From: DASRBN01 sp035294305
GTDB lineage: Bacteria; Chloroflexota; Ktedonobacteria; Ktedonobacterales; Ktedonobacteraceae
Reading direction: 5' to 3'
NCBI GenBank assembly: GCA_035294305.1
Contig: DATGLD010000045.1
Coordinates: forward strand, 1 to 64,000
DNA length: 64,000 nucleotides
Positions 27,744 to 35,528 of the stretch are shown here, one piece after another. The translations under genes were made by a program, and so were the position numbers. The notes under the pieces were generated by a model that worked only from the letters and a program-made list of their open reading frames with translations, had not been told where the DNA came from and searched no databases. Every line of letters begins with the position of its first letter. Position 1 is the first letter of the stretch.

Positions 27744-27832
27744 CGTGTTCATAAAATGAGCATGTTAATAGCGCTGGGCAAAGTTGATGTTGTCCGGCGC
27801 GAAGCTGAGGAATCGGCGATAGGCGCAATGAA

Positions 27833-27870
27833 TCGGCCCCTACGAGTGGTGAAGCCACCGTAGGGGCCGA
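27833..27870 (+). terminator. Terminator hairpin after the sugar importer
   Basis: TCGGCCCCTACG (27833-27844) pairs with CGTAGGGGCCGA (27859-27870); inside, GTGG pairs with CCAC around a 5-base loop. CTTTATTTTA follows, giving a moderate T-rich tail. Confidence 0.65.
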
Positions 27871-27887
27871 CTTTATTTTATGCTACC

Positions 27888-27983
27888 GGTGGGTGCGACG
27901 GGAGCGAGCGCCGAGATTCGTATCTAACAGCTATGACTGCCTCTGAGAATGGTTCCGGCATGATACCTGAACAGGTCTGGGAT
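27888..27983 (+). pseudogene. GH15 glucoamylase-like remnant
   Basis: A 32-codon coding-like stretch reads ERRDSYLTAMTASENGSG then MIPEQVWD. YLxAM...GxIPEQVWD is a signature of bacterial GH15 glucoamylase-like proteins. The sequence on either side loses this similarity within a few codons. Only this fragment remains. Confidence 0.45.
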
Positions 27984-28131
27984 ATGGTTCTCATTTTTAG
28001 TGAACACGATGGCTCATCCATTGTAAGGGCGGGAATGGAGCGGCGGAGAGGAGAGGACCATTGTAGTCGACCTCCGGGTTGGGTGCAGGCAATGTGGGAT
28101 GGCATGCTGACGGACACCGATGCGCGTGGAG

Positions 28132-28190
28132 CCTTGTGGCCGCCCTCCGGGGGGGTGAGACACTTCTACCATCACTGCAAAAGTGTCAGG
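28132..28190 (+). repeat. Dispersed repeat, copy 2
   Basis: CCTTGTGGCCGCCCTCC (28132-28148) and CAAAAGTGTCAGG (28178-28190) match copy 1 at 25416-25478. GACACTT (28159-28165) and AAGTGTC (28181-28187) also form a small hairpin here, absent or imperfect in copy 1. Confidence 0.5.
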
Positions 28191-28275
28191 GGGTTCCCGG
28201 TACATGCTGAGGAACTCCCAATTTTTTTGTCGTATAATGAAGGACTGTGAAACAAAGCCATAAAGATTGGTAGGA

Positions 28276-28845
28276 ATGAGATACGTGTTTTATCGCTTAC
28301 TGAAACATCTGGTTGGTATCTGCTTTAATCTCCTCAATTTCGCGCTTGCCGGAAATCTGCCCCCATTAGGGTGTGTGACCGTGATTGTGGAAGAGCAAGG
28401 ACGCTACCTGCTCATCAAGCGTCCCCATGGAAAATTGTCGTTTCCGAGCGGTTTCATACGCTGGCGCGAAATGCCTATCCAGGCCGCGAAGCGGGAGTGT
28501 TTTGAAGAGACTGGCTTGCGCTTGCAGATCGAGCCTGAAGATCTTATCACCTGTTACGCGCATATCGGACAGCACATCGATACGTTGAGTACGCTGACGC
28601 TTGTCTATGGTGGCAAAGTCACCGGCGGCAGGCTACGAGGCAGTATTGAGGGACAGGCGTACTGGCTGGAGGAGCAAGAAATGCGCAAAGGCCTGGAGCG
28701 GCGCAGCGAATATTTACTCGTGGATTATTTACAGTTTCGTGCGAGACGCGCAGCAATGCATGATTCTGCTGAAAACTCGCACGAATCGGCAAAGGAGGGT
28801 CTCCATGATAGCAACATTGAAAGCCCGGTTAGGCGAGAAGGTTAG
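28276..28845 (+). CDS. Nudix hydrolase
   Basis: A 189-residue Nudix protein with a perfect box Gly59-x5-Glu65-x7-Arg73-Glu74-x2-Glu77-Glu78-x-Gly80. The N-terminus has an amphipathic stretch (YRLLKHLVGICFNLLNFALAG) that may touch the membrane; such enzymes cleave nucleoside diphosphates linked to another moiety. Its 3' end overlaps the FAD oxidase gene by 41 bases in another frame. ATG 28276 has only AGGA immediately before it; TTG 28267 is an alternative start. The C-terminal 35 residues are low-complexity and may be a relaxed tail. Confidence 0.82.
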   Translation: MRYVFYRLLKHLVGICFNLLNFALAGNLPPLGCVTVIVEEQGRYLLIKRPHGKLSFPSGFIRWREMPIQAAKRECFEETGLRLQIEPEDLITCYAHIGQHIDTLSTLTLVYGGKVTGGRLRGSIEGQAYWLEEQEMRKGLERRSEYLLVDYLQFRARRAAMHDSAENSHESAKEGLHDSNIESPVRREG

Positions 28846-30148
28846 TGACGAGCCTGACATCCTTGAACGGCATGGCAAGGATGCCAGCTATCCCAGAATG
28901 ATACCGCCGCTAGCTGTGGTCTTCGCGGAATCGATAGATGATGTGCAGGAGACCGTGGCCTGGTGTCGCGAAAACCACACGCCACTCATTCCATATGGTT
29001 CCGGGAGCAGTCTTGAAGGACAGATCATTCCTCACGTTCCCGCGATCACCCTGGATTTTTCGCGTATGAAGCGCGTGCTCGAGATACGCCCGGAAGATTT
29101 CCTGGCGGTGGTTGAGCCTGGCATTACCCGGGAAGAGCTCGAAAAAGAGTTGCAGGAGACGGGCCTGTTTTTCCCGGTAGACCCGGGGGCCAATGCCTCG
29201 CTTGGCGGCATGGCGGCAACTAATGCCAGCGGCACCACGACGGTTCGCTATGGCGGCATGCGCCAGAACGTGGCGGAACTGGAGGTCGTGCTGGCAAATG
29301 GCGAGGTGCTGCGTTTAGGCCGCTCTGTGCGCAAGACCAGCAGCGGTTATGACCTCAAAGACCTCTTTATTGGCTCCGGAGGCACGCTTGGCATTATAAC
29401 GCGCCTCGTCCTGCGCCTGCATCCCTTGCCGGTGTTCATCCATACCATGCGCGTCTTCTTTCCGGGGTTGGAGGAGGCGGCTCAAGCGGCTTATCGCATC
29501 ATGGCCAGCGCGCTACCGGTTGCGCGGCTCGAATTGCTCGACGAACTGAGCCTCAAGGTGATCAATCAGGATTTAAAGCAGCACTACCTGGAGAAACCGG
29601 CGCTCTTCCTGGAGTTTCACTCCTCGGTTGCCGAGGCTATCGAGGAAGAATCGCGCCTGGCTGAGAAGCTGGTAAGAGCCGAGGGAGCACTGGATATCAA
29701 CGTAGCGCGCAGTGTGGAGGAGCGCCTGGCGCAGTGGGAAGCGCGCCACCAGTTTTACTGGGCCTTTGTGCATTGCAATCCTGGCCGCCTGTACTATACG
29801 ACCGATGTTGCCGTTCCGCTTTCTCGCGTACCTGAACTGGTGGGATATGCCCAGGAACTGTTGCGGGAAATGCAGCTGGAGGGCAGTATTGTCGGTCACG
29901 TCGGCGATGGCAATTTCCACACGCTTGTTGCCACGTTGCCTGAGGGCTATCACCTGGCCGAGGATTATTCCGCACGGCTCGTAGAACGTTCTCTGGCCCT
30001 GGGCGGTACCGCGACCGGAGAGCATGGGGTTGGATTAGTAAAGAAGCGTTTTATGGAAGCCGAGCATGGTCCCGCGCTTGAATGGATGCGGCAGATCAAG
30101 GCGCTCTTCGACCCAGACGGGATATTAAATCCGGGGAAGATGTTGTGA
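28805..30148 (+). CDS. FAD-linked oxidase, glycolate/D-lactate dehydrogenase-like (GlcD)
   Basis: The 447-residue flavoenzyme belongs to the GlcD / D-lactate dehydrogenase group, which oxidises 2-hydroxy acids. The PCMH FAD domain shows IPYGSGSSLEGQ, VEPGITREELEKEL, FPVDPGANASLGGMAATNASG, YGGMRQNV and GSGGTLGIIT; the C-terminal cap has HVGDGNFH and ends GTATGEHGVGLVKK...FDPDGILNPGKML. AAAGGAGGG lies about 5 bases before ATG 28805. Longer frames from 28601 run inside the Nudix gene and are not needed. GlcE/GlcF partners are absent nearby, so it may be a single-subunit enzyme. Confidence 0.9.
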   Translation: MIATLKARLGEKVSDEPDILERHGKDASYPRMIPPLAVVFAESIDDVQETVAWCRENHTPLIPYGSGSSLEGQIIPHVPAITLDFSRMKRVLEIRPEDFLAVVEPGITREELEKELQETGLFFPVDPGANASLGGMAATNASGTTTVRYGGMRQNVAELEVVLANGEVLRLGRSVRKTSSGYDLKDLFIGSGGTLGIITRLVLRLHPLPVFIHTMRVFFPGLEEAAQAAYRIMASALPVARLELLDELSLKVINQDLKQHYLEKPALFLEFHSSVAEAIEEESRLAEKLVRAEGALDINVARSVEERLAQWEARHQFYWAFVHCNPGRLYYTTDVAVPLSRVPELVGYAQELLREMQLEGSIVGHVGDGNFHTLVATLPEGYHLAEDYSARLVERSLALGGTATGEHGVGLVKKRFMEAEHGPALEWMRQIKALFDPDGILNPGKML

Positions 30149-30252
30149 TATAGTTTCAATTCCATTTCAACCCCAATTTAAGGAAAACTGTTTGCCCAGG
30201 TCTACCCCCGGCTATTCTTCATCGTGACGCTGCCCTCCTTCGAAATCCTGCC

Positions 30253-30313
30253 AACTGCGAAGAACCTGCGAATTTCCCGCCCAAAAAACCTCTAACTGCG
30301 AAGAACCTGCGAA
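30253..30313 (+). repeat. Paired heptamer direct repeats (CTGCGAA boxes)
   Basis: CTGCGAA-GAAC-CTGCGAA occurs twice inside the 20-base repeat AACTGCGAAGAACCTGCGAA, at 30253-30272 and 30294-30313, 41 bases apart. The 7+4 spacing gives an 11-base period, the architecture of SARP/BTAD-type and OmpR-like binding sites. Confidence 0.55.
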
Positions 30314-30372
30314 ATCAATGCGAATGTTGCGTTGAACCATGTCATGTATGCTTCCCTCAACGGAACGGAGAG

Positions 30373-30418
30373 GTAACGCTCAAAAGTAACGTTTGAGTAA
30401 CGGTATGTACTCTATACT
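30373..30418 (+). promoter_or_regulatory. Candidate promoter region with triple GTAACG repeats
   Basis: GTAACG at 30373, 30386 and 30397 (periods 13 and 11) leads into TATACT at 30413-30418; CTCAAA (30379-30384) and TTTGAG (30392-30397) form an inverted repeat around the second copy. No good -35 exists, fitting an activator-dependent promoter for the small genes downstream. Confidence 0.4.
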
Positions 30419-30495
30419 CTCCTCAAGATGAATGACAACACCGATGTGCTGAAGAATACCGGAGTGTTCTTCAGCAGGGATGCGAGAAGGAGTAC

Positions 30496-30750
30496 ATGAG
30501 CGTGGATACATCCAACCTCCAGCATCGATCACACCTGTTTACGGTCCGAATCTGGCAAGAAGAGATCGGAGCAGGTCAGACAGAACTGCGAGGCAAAGTG
30601 CAATTATTAACCAGCGGCGAAGTGCGCTACTTTCGCGAATGGAGTGCGCTGGTACCACTCCTGCACGCGATGTTGTCAGAGTCTCAATTAGAAGAGCAGC
30701 AGTTACATATCCACCTTTCACCTGTTCACGATGGAAATGAGTTGGTATAG
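30496..30750 (+). CDS. Small conserved-looking protein, 84 aa
   Basis: An 84-residue soluble protein with TVRIWQEEIGAGQTELRGKVQLLTSGEVRYFREWSAL, a pattern I associate with small Chloroflexota proteins of unknown role (antiparallel beta sheet then helix). AGAAGGAG sits about 5 bases before ATG 30496. An overlapping frame from 30480 is a shadow. It is followed after about 30 bases by a small membrane protein gene, then by the ABC system, suggesting one operon. Confidence 0.65.
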   Translation: MSVDTSNLQHRSHLFTVRIWQEEIGAGQTELRGKVQLLTSGEVRYFREWSALVPLLHAMLSESQLEEQQLHIHLSPVHDGNELV

Positions 30751-30781
30751 ACACTCGAAAAGGAAAGGTGAAGGTGTTCAG

Positions 30782-30973
30782 ATGGTAAGCGTAAGAACAA
30801 TGCAAAGTGTGGGCATTACCTTCGGAGCGATTAACCCGAATGGAGCCTTCAGCATAGCCACATCCGGAGATTGGGTGGTCATCGTTGCTCTTATCCTGGG
30901 TGATCTTCTGTGGTTGACGGCGCAGTTCTCTTCTCGCCCCCATCGTGCGGAGATCGAATCAGCGGGCAACTAG
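30782..30973 (+). CDS. Small single-pass membrane protein, 63 aa
   Basis: A 63-residue protein with one hydrophobic helix (WVVIVALILGDLLWLTAQF, about 31-49) and a short polar tail ending AEIESAGN. ATG 30782 is preceded by GAAGGTG; an upstream frame from 30731 overlaps the previous gene and is unlikely. Position before the ABC genes suggests a possible accessory subunit; this is inference. Confidence 0.5.
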   Translation: MVSVRTMQSVGITFGAINPNGAFSIATSGDWVVIVALILGDLLWLTAQFSSRPHRAEIESAGN

Positions 30974-31063
30974 CATTCATAGGAATCGTAAAGTACAACT
31001 CCCCGGTACGAATCCTTGCCGGGGAGGGGCAGGCAAAAAACAAGAGAAAGGTATGGAAAACAT

Positions 31064-31810
31064 ATGAAGACATTTGAATCCGAAAACGAGCAAAAACTCA
31101 ATGCAGAACAAAAAGTTGTTATGGATGTAAGGGAGATTACAAAAAGTCTCCCCCTCGGTCGGGAGCGTATCGAGATACTCAAGGGGATCAGCTTCCAGAT
31201 TATGAGCGGAGAGTTCGTTGCCATCGTCGGTCCTTCCGGCTCGGGCAAAAGCACGCTGCTGGGGATTATTGCCGGGCTTGATAATCCCACGACCGGCCAG
31301 GTATTCATCGATGGCGTCGATATCACACGCATGAGCGAGGGCAGGCTGGCGACAGTGCGCAACAGCAAGATCGGCATGGTGTTCCAGGCGTTCAACCTGA
31401 TTCCTACGCTGACGGCGCAGGAAAACGTCGAGGTTCCGCTCTATGTCGGTAAACATAAGGGCGCTCCCTCTGCGCGCGCGCGGGAATTGCTGACCCTGGT
31501 TGGACTCTCTCACCGCTTCGGCCATCGACCCAACCAGCTTTCTGGCGGTGAGCAGCAGCGCGTAGCGATTGCGCGTGCACTGGCGACCGACCCGGCGCTG
31601 GTGATCGCCGATGAGCCGACCGGCAACCTGGATGCCAAAAATGGCGAAAACGTCCTCAAGCTGATCACGGAATTACGCGCTCAGACCGGCAAGACCTTTA
31701 TCATCGCCACCCATGATCCGGTCGTTGCTTCACATGCCGACCGCGCCATTCGCATCGTCGATGGCAAGATCGCTGAGATCGATCCGTCTCAAAGCGTTAT
31801 CACGCAATAA
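31064..31810 (+). CDS. ABC transporter ATP-binding protein (MacB/LolD-type)
   Basis: The 248-residue ATPase has Walker A GPSGSGKST at 56-64, Q-loop VFQAFNLIPTLTAQENVEVPL, signature LSGGEQQRVAIARALA, Walker B ALVIADEPTGNLD, and switch His in TFIIATHDP. These features, in particular the TAQENVEVPL segment, mark the MacB/LolD/FtsE type that powers FtsX-like permeases without a substrate-binding protein. ATG 31064 is the only start before the ATPase core with AAAGG upstream. A hairpin separates it from the permease gene. Confidence 0.9.
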   Translation: MKTFESENEQKLNAEQKVVMDVREITKSLPLGRERIEILKGISFQIMSGEFVAIVGPSGSGKSTLLGIIAGLDNPTTGQVFIDGVDITRMSEGRLATVRNSKIGMVFQAFNLIPTLTAQENVEVPLYVGKHKGAPSARARELLTLVGLSHRFGHRPNQLSGGEQQRVAIARALATDPALVIADEPTGNLDAKNGENVLKLITELRAQTGKTFIIATHDPVVASHADRAIRIVDGKIAEIDPSQSVITQ

Positions 31811-31829
31811 CTTTTTCTAAAAACAATTG

Positions 31830-31867
31830 CCTGCCGGTGTATGGCTAGCAACCTGTTCACCGGCAGG
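31830..31867 (+). terminator. Intercistronic hairpin between ABC ATPase and permease
   Basis: CCTGCCGGTG (31830-31839) and CACCGGCAGG (31858-31867) form a perfect 10-bp stem with an 18-base loop. Lying between two subunits of one transporter, it likely sets relative expression by attenuation or mRNA protection. Confidence 0.5.
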
Positions 31868-31903
31868 TGGATACTACTGAAAACTACAGAGGAGGAAACC
31901 AAT

Positions 31904-34624
31904 ATGAAAGCATCTATATTCTTCAATTACACCACACGCTCTCTGCTGCGGGGCGGACAGCGTACTTTACTGGCGGTGTTTTGTGTGACGGTGGGTGTCA
32001 TGGCGGTTGTGGCCCTGCAACTGGTGGGCTACATGCTGCAAAATTCGCTTTCGGGCAGCGCGCGCGAGGCGAACGGCGGCGATATCGCGATTATGGCGCA
32101 GGGCGCTCCGCTTAAGTCCAGTGACCTGGCTTTCTTCAACAGGCTCAAGGACGATGGCACGATCACGAACTACAGCGCCATTATTCAGGAGAATGGAACG
32201 CTCAATAACGCAGCCTCTTCGGTGCAGTCTTTCAACATCGAGGCCGTCGATCCCAACAACTATCCATTGGTCTCGTCGCCATCGTTTGTCGCGCCTTCCA
32301 ATGGGACGGTTGCCGGACTGCTGACGAATGACCAGGTGATTGTCACGCAGAATTTTCTCTCGACCTACCATAAGCAATTGGGTGATTCCTTCAACGTCTA
32401 TGTCAAAACGTACACGGGTACGGGACAGACGATGCCGGTAAAAATTGCCGGGGTAGTGGCTAATACAGGTCTGTTCGCGCAGGCCGGCAATCTAGTGCTC
32501 ATCTCGACATCCGACTACCTGGCGTCTGCCCCCGCTTCACCGGCGCTCTATACGCTCGTAGATGTCACAACGGCGGATCAGTCTCATACTGATACGGCGG
32601 TCAAGGCTATCAGCGCGCAATTCTCGCTGGTTGGCATTCAGACGGCCACGGATGTGCTTAAGTCTCAGCAGTCTACGATTGACCTGATCAGCAAATTCCT
32701 GAAGATCACTGGCCTGCTGGCGCTGCTGATCGGCGGAGCCGGCATCATCAATACCATGCAGGTGCTGCTCTCACGCCGCAAGACCGAGATCGCGATGCTC
32801 AAGACGGCAGGCTATCATCGCCGGGACCTCTACCTGCTCTTCGGACTGGAAGCCGGACTGCTGGGACTGGTTGGCGGCATTATAGGAGCTATTGCCGCTA
32901 TAGGCGTCAGCTACCTTGTTCGCATCGTGGTACAAAACACTGGCGCCAACATACCTTTTGTACTCAGTCCGGGCCTGATACTCGGCGGTGTCGCAATCGG
33001 CTGCGTGACGGCGCTGATCTTCGGACTCCTGCCCATCGCCCAGGCGGCCAATATTCGCCCCTTGAGCGTGCTGCGCGAGCTTGAGAATAAGAGCGCGGGC
33101 GGGCGCATCGTGACGGTCGCCTTGCTGGTTCTGTGTTCGATGCTCTTCTGCCTGCTGGCAATCGTCATTCTGGATAACAATGTCGTGCTTGGAGTAGCGG
33201 TCACGTATGGAACGTTCGTCTTCCTGCTGCTGCTGGCTGGCATCTTTGGCCTGATTGTGCTGGCGGTGAGCAAATTGCCGGTTCCTGAACATGTACACTT
33301 TATCCAGGTGTTGCCGTTGCTGTTAGGCATAGGCGTCTCGGTGCTGTTGTACCCGTTCGTGCCAATATTCGGCATTGTTCTGTTGCTCCTCACGCTGCTG
33401 GGCGTTAGCCTGGTATTCCTGCCGAAGCGCCAGAAGGTCAATGTGAAGATGGCCCTGCGCAACCTTGGACGGCGACGAGCGCGCACAACGGCCACCCTGC
33501 TGGCTATGTTTATCGGCATCTACGGTATTGGTTTAACCGTGGGTATCGGCCAGGACCTCAGGTCGGTGATCATTGACACGCTGAAACAGTATACGCCATA
33601 TAACATTGTGGTGACGACTACCGGCAACGATACGAAAGCTCTTGCGACACACTTAAACAGCATTCCGGGACTGAATGGAAGCCGCCAGGACCCGTTCACC
33701 GCGACTATTCCGGTTGCGATTAACGGCCAACCCATTCAGCAGGCGCTGCCAAAGGGCATCAATGGCCAGCAGGATCTCAGTATGCTGGGTGGAATTGAGG
33801 GCTATGACCTGGCGCATACCGTTCCTGCCCAGCAGATCGTTCGGGGCCGTAATCTGAATGCCGGCGATGTCAATAGCAACAATGTGCTGGTCAGTCAAAT
33901 CATGACGAACCAGGGCTGGGCGCAGATGAATCTCAAAGTTGGAGATACCGTGACGCTGGTGAGCCTTGATGGCAAGGTGCGCAAGACAGTGACAATCGTA
34001 GGCATCGTCTCGATCCCGACCAGTTTTGAGACGCTGGGAGAAGTGCTGGCTCCGGCCTCGCTTGTAAATGAGCTGAGTCCGGCAAGCGCGGCAAAGACGA
34101 CCGTATTCTACCTGAAGGTTGCGCCGGCGCAGTTCGATGCGGCGCTGAACGAACTGAATCGCATCGCGCCCAACGCCTCGGTGCAAAATCTGAGCGATGC
34201 CGGTGTCTCTTTCTTGCAGAATGTGACGGGTTTCCTGGATGTGGTGATAGCGGTTTCCCTGCTCTCGCTACTCGCCGGAGTAATCATCATCGCCAATGCG
34301 GTGGCCCTGGCAATGCTGGAACGCAGGCGCGAACTGGGTATCCTCAAATCGGTTGGCTACACCAGTGGCACGATTATGAGCCAGGTGCTCATTGAGTTCG
34401 GCATCACCGGAAGTATTGGCGCGATCATCGCGACGCTGCTGTCTGCCGGCGGTGTGACAATAAGCAGCAAGATATTCTCGCAGAATAATCTGACGCTCAA
34501 CATGCAGCCCATTGTTATTGTCAGCATGATCGTCGGCCCGCTCCTGCTCGCAGTGATCACTGCGGCGCTGGTTGCCTGGAACGCTGTGAGGGTGAGGCCA
34601 CTGATGGTATTGAGGTATGAGTAG
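31904..34624 (+). CDS. FtsX-type ABC transporter permease, duplicated, 906 aa
   Basis: A large permease with two FtsX units. The first helix (TLLAVFCVTVGVMAVVALQLV) precedes a MacB-like extracytoplasmic domain (about 60-230), then FtsX helices ISKFLKITGLLALLIGGAGIINTMQVLLSRRKTEIAMLKTAGYHRRDLYLLFGLEAGLLGLVGG and a second set at residue 760 onward (ANAVALAMLERRRELGILKSVGYTSGTIMSQVLIEFG). Both carry the family's E-L/M-x-x-LK-x-x-G coupling helix. AGGAGG lies 9 bases before ATG 31904. Substrate unknown; lipid, peptide or drug export and stress sensing are all seen in the family. Confidence 0.9.
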   Translation: MKASIFFNYTTRSLLRGGQRTLLAVFCVTVGVMAVVALQLVGYMLQNSLSGSAREANGGDIAIMAQGAPLKSSDLAFFNRLKDDGTITNYSAIIQENGTLNNAASSVQSFNIEAVDPNNYPLVSSPSFVAPSNGTVAGLLTNDQVIVTQNFLSTYHKQLGDSFNVYVKTYTGTGQTMPVKIAGVVANTGLFAQAGNLVLISTSDYLASAPASPALYTLVDVTTADQSHTDTAVKAISAQFSLVGIQTATDVLKSQQSTIDLISKFLKITGLLALLIGGAGIINTMQVLLSRRKTEIAMLKTAGYHRRDLYLLFGLEAGLLGLVGGIIGAIAAIGVSYLVRIVVQNTGANIPFVLSPGLILGGVAIGCVTALIFGLLPIAQAANIRPLSVLRELENKSAGGRIVTVALLVLCSMLFCLLAIVILDNNVVLGVAVTYGTFVFLLLLAGIFGLIVLAVSKLPVPEHVHFIQVLPLLLGIGVSVLLYPFVPIFGIVLLLLTLLGVSLVFLPKRQKVNVKMALRNLGRRRARTTATLLAMFIGIYGIGLTVGIGQDLRSVIIDTLKQYTPYNIVVTTTGNDTKALATHLNSIPGLNGSRQDPFTATIPVAINGQPIQQALPKGINGQQDLSMLGGIEGYDLAHTVPAQQIVRGRNLNAGDVNSNNVLVSQIMTNQGWAQMNLKVGDTVTLVSLDGKVRKTVTIVGIVSIPTSFETLGEVLAPASLVNELSPASAAKTTVFYLKVAPAQFDAALNELNRIAPNASVQNLSDAGVSFLQNVTGFLDVVIAVSLLSLLAGVIIIANAVALAMLERRRELGILKSVGYTSGTIMSQVLIEFGITGSIGAIIATLLSAGGVTISSKIFSQNNLTLNMQPIVIVSMIVGPLLLAVITAALVAWNAVRVRPLMVLRYE

Positions 34625-34660
34625 GACTGGTGAGTGGTAGTGATTGGAGATAGGATGGGG

Positions 34661-34732
34661 TATAATCAGGTCGGTAAAGAACATATGCAGGCAGAAGAAC
34701 TCTTCAATGTTTTGATTGAAGAGTTCTTCTGC
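34661..34732 (+). promoter_or_regulatory. TATAAT promoter and 18-bp leader hairpin before the DinB gene
   Basis: A perfect TATAAT lies at 34661-34666 with a weak -35 (TAGTGA, 34638-34643, 17 bases away). Downstream, 34691-34708 pairs perfectly with 34715-34732 over 18 bp with a 6-base loop. Either the hairpin terminates the ABC transcript, or it folds in the leader of the DinB mRNA about 27 bases before ATG 34760. Confidence 0.5.
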
Positions 34733-34759
34733 CGATATTGCTGCGAGGAGAAATTAACT

Positions 34760-35245
34760 ATGGCACAAGATTCACTTTCTCCCTGGGCCTACTATCGAGG
34801 CTGGGATGTCTACAATGATCATCTTATCAAGGCTATCGAACCACTGACCTCAGAGCAACTGGCGCTCACAATCTCCCCCAACTTGCGTTCAATTGGCTCG
34901 CTGGCCCGGCATATTATACACACACGCGCCAGCTGGCTATACAATTTGATGGGCGAGGGCGGACCAGAAGTAAAGGCCATCGCTGATTGGGGCTATGAGG
35001 GCGATGTGCCACCCGCTGCCGAACTGGTGCGCGGTCTGAAGGTCACCTTTCAAGCCTGGAAAGAATGCCTGGAGCGCTGGACGCCAGAAGACCTGGAATA
35101 TGTCTTCAGGGGCGAACGTTGGGGCAGGCCATACGAGCTTTCACGCCAGTGGGTGATCTGGCATGTTATTGAACACGACCTTCACCATGGGGGCGAACTC
35201 TCTTTTTCACTCGGCGCGCATGGTCTCTCCGCGCCCGATATCTAG
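34760..35245 (+). CDS. DinB-family four-helix-bundle protein
   Basis: The 161 residues match DinB/YfiT-like metal-binding bundles: SLARHIIHTRASWLYNL provides the first His and WHVIEHDLHHGGELSFSLG the second and third, completing the usual three-His metal site. Members include thiol-S-transferases and detoxification proteins; the role here is not determined. GAGGAG 10 bases before ATG 34760 fixes the start; a longer frame from 34634 includes the hairpin and is rejected. It is a short distance from the FtsX permease on the same strand. Confidence 0.85.
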   Translation: MAQDSLSPWAYYRGWDVYNDHLIKAIEPLTSEQLALTISPNLRSIGSLARHIIHTRASWLYNLMGEGGPEVKAIADWGYEGDVPPAAELVRGLKVTFQAWKECLERWTPEDLEYVFRGERWGRPYELSRQWVIWHVIEHDLHHGGELSFSLGAHGLSAPDI

Positions 35246-35515
35246 GTGTTAAATTCCATAAACTATTTCGCCGTCATCAGGGAACGTGGAGAAAACTGGA
35301 ACGCCAGTTTACCGATGCGCCAGCAAGAACATTGGGATGAGCATGCCGCTTTCATGGACGCACTGGCGGAGGAAGGATTCATTATTCTTGGGGGACCGCT
35401 GGGTGATGGGGAAAGGGTGCTACTTAGAGATTTTGCCTGCTATGGATCACTCCTATCCGCCGGATTTTGGACAGTACGTGAAAGGGCTGGCTTTTGTTAC
35501 GCAGTCTTGAATTAA
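35246..35515 (+). pseudogene. YciI-family protein, C-terminus replaced or frameshifted
   Basis: Residues 7 to about 58 (YFAVIRERGENWNASLPMRQQEHWDEHAAFMDALAEEGFIILGGPLGDGERVLL) match the YciI-like muconolactone-isomerase-related fold with the central WDEHAAFMDAL and GGPLGDG segments. The expected second half (helix and strands after GDGERVLL) is missing; the frame reads on into 30 unrelated residues, and the +1 frame gives another tail that also does not look like YciI. The GTG start at 35246 abuts the DinB stop without a ribosome-binding site. I interpret this as a gene damaged by deletion. Confidence 0.55.
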
Positions 35516-35528
35516 GAAGGATGAATGA

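Noticed and set aside
27933..28250. 105-residue plus-strand frame
   Set aside because: Only its first 17 codons look like protein (the GH15 fossil); the remainder runs through a repeat with no domain, so it is not called as a gene.
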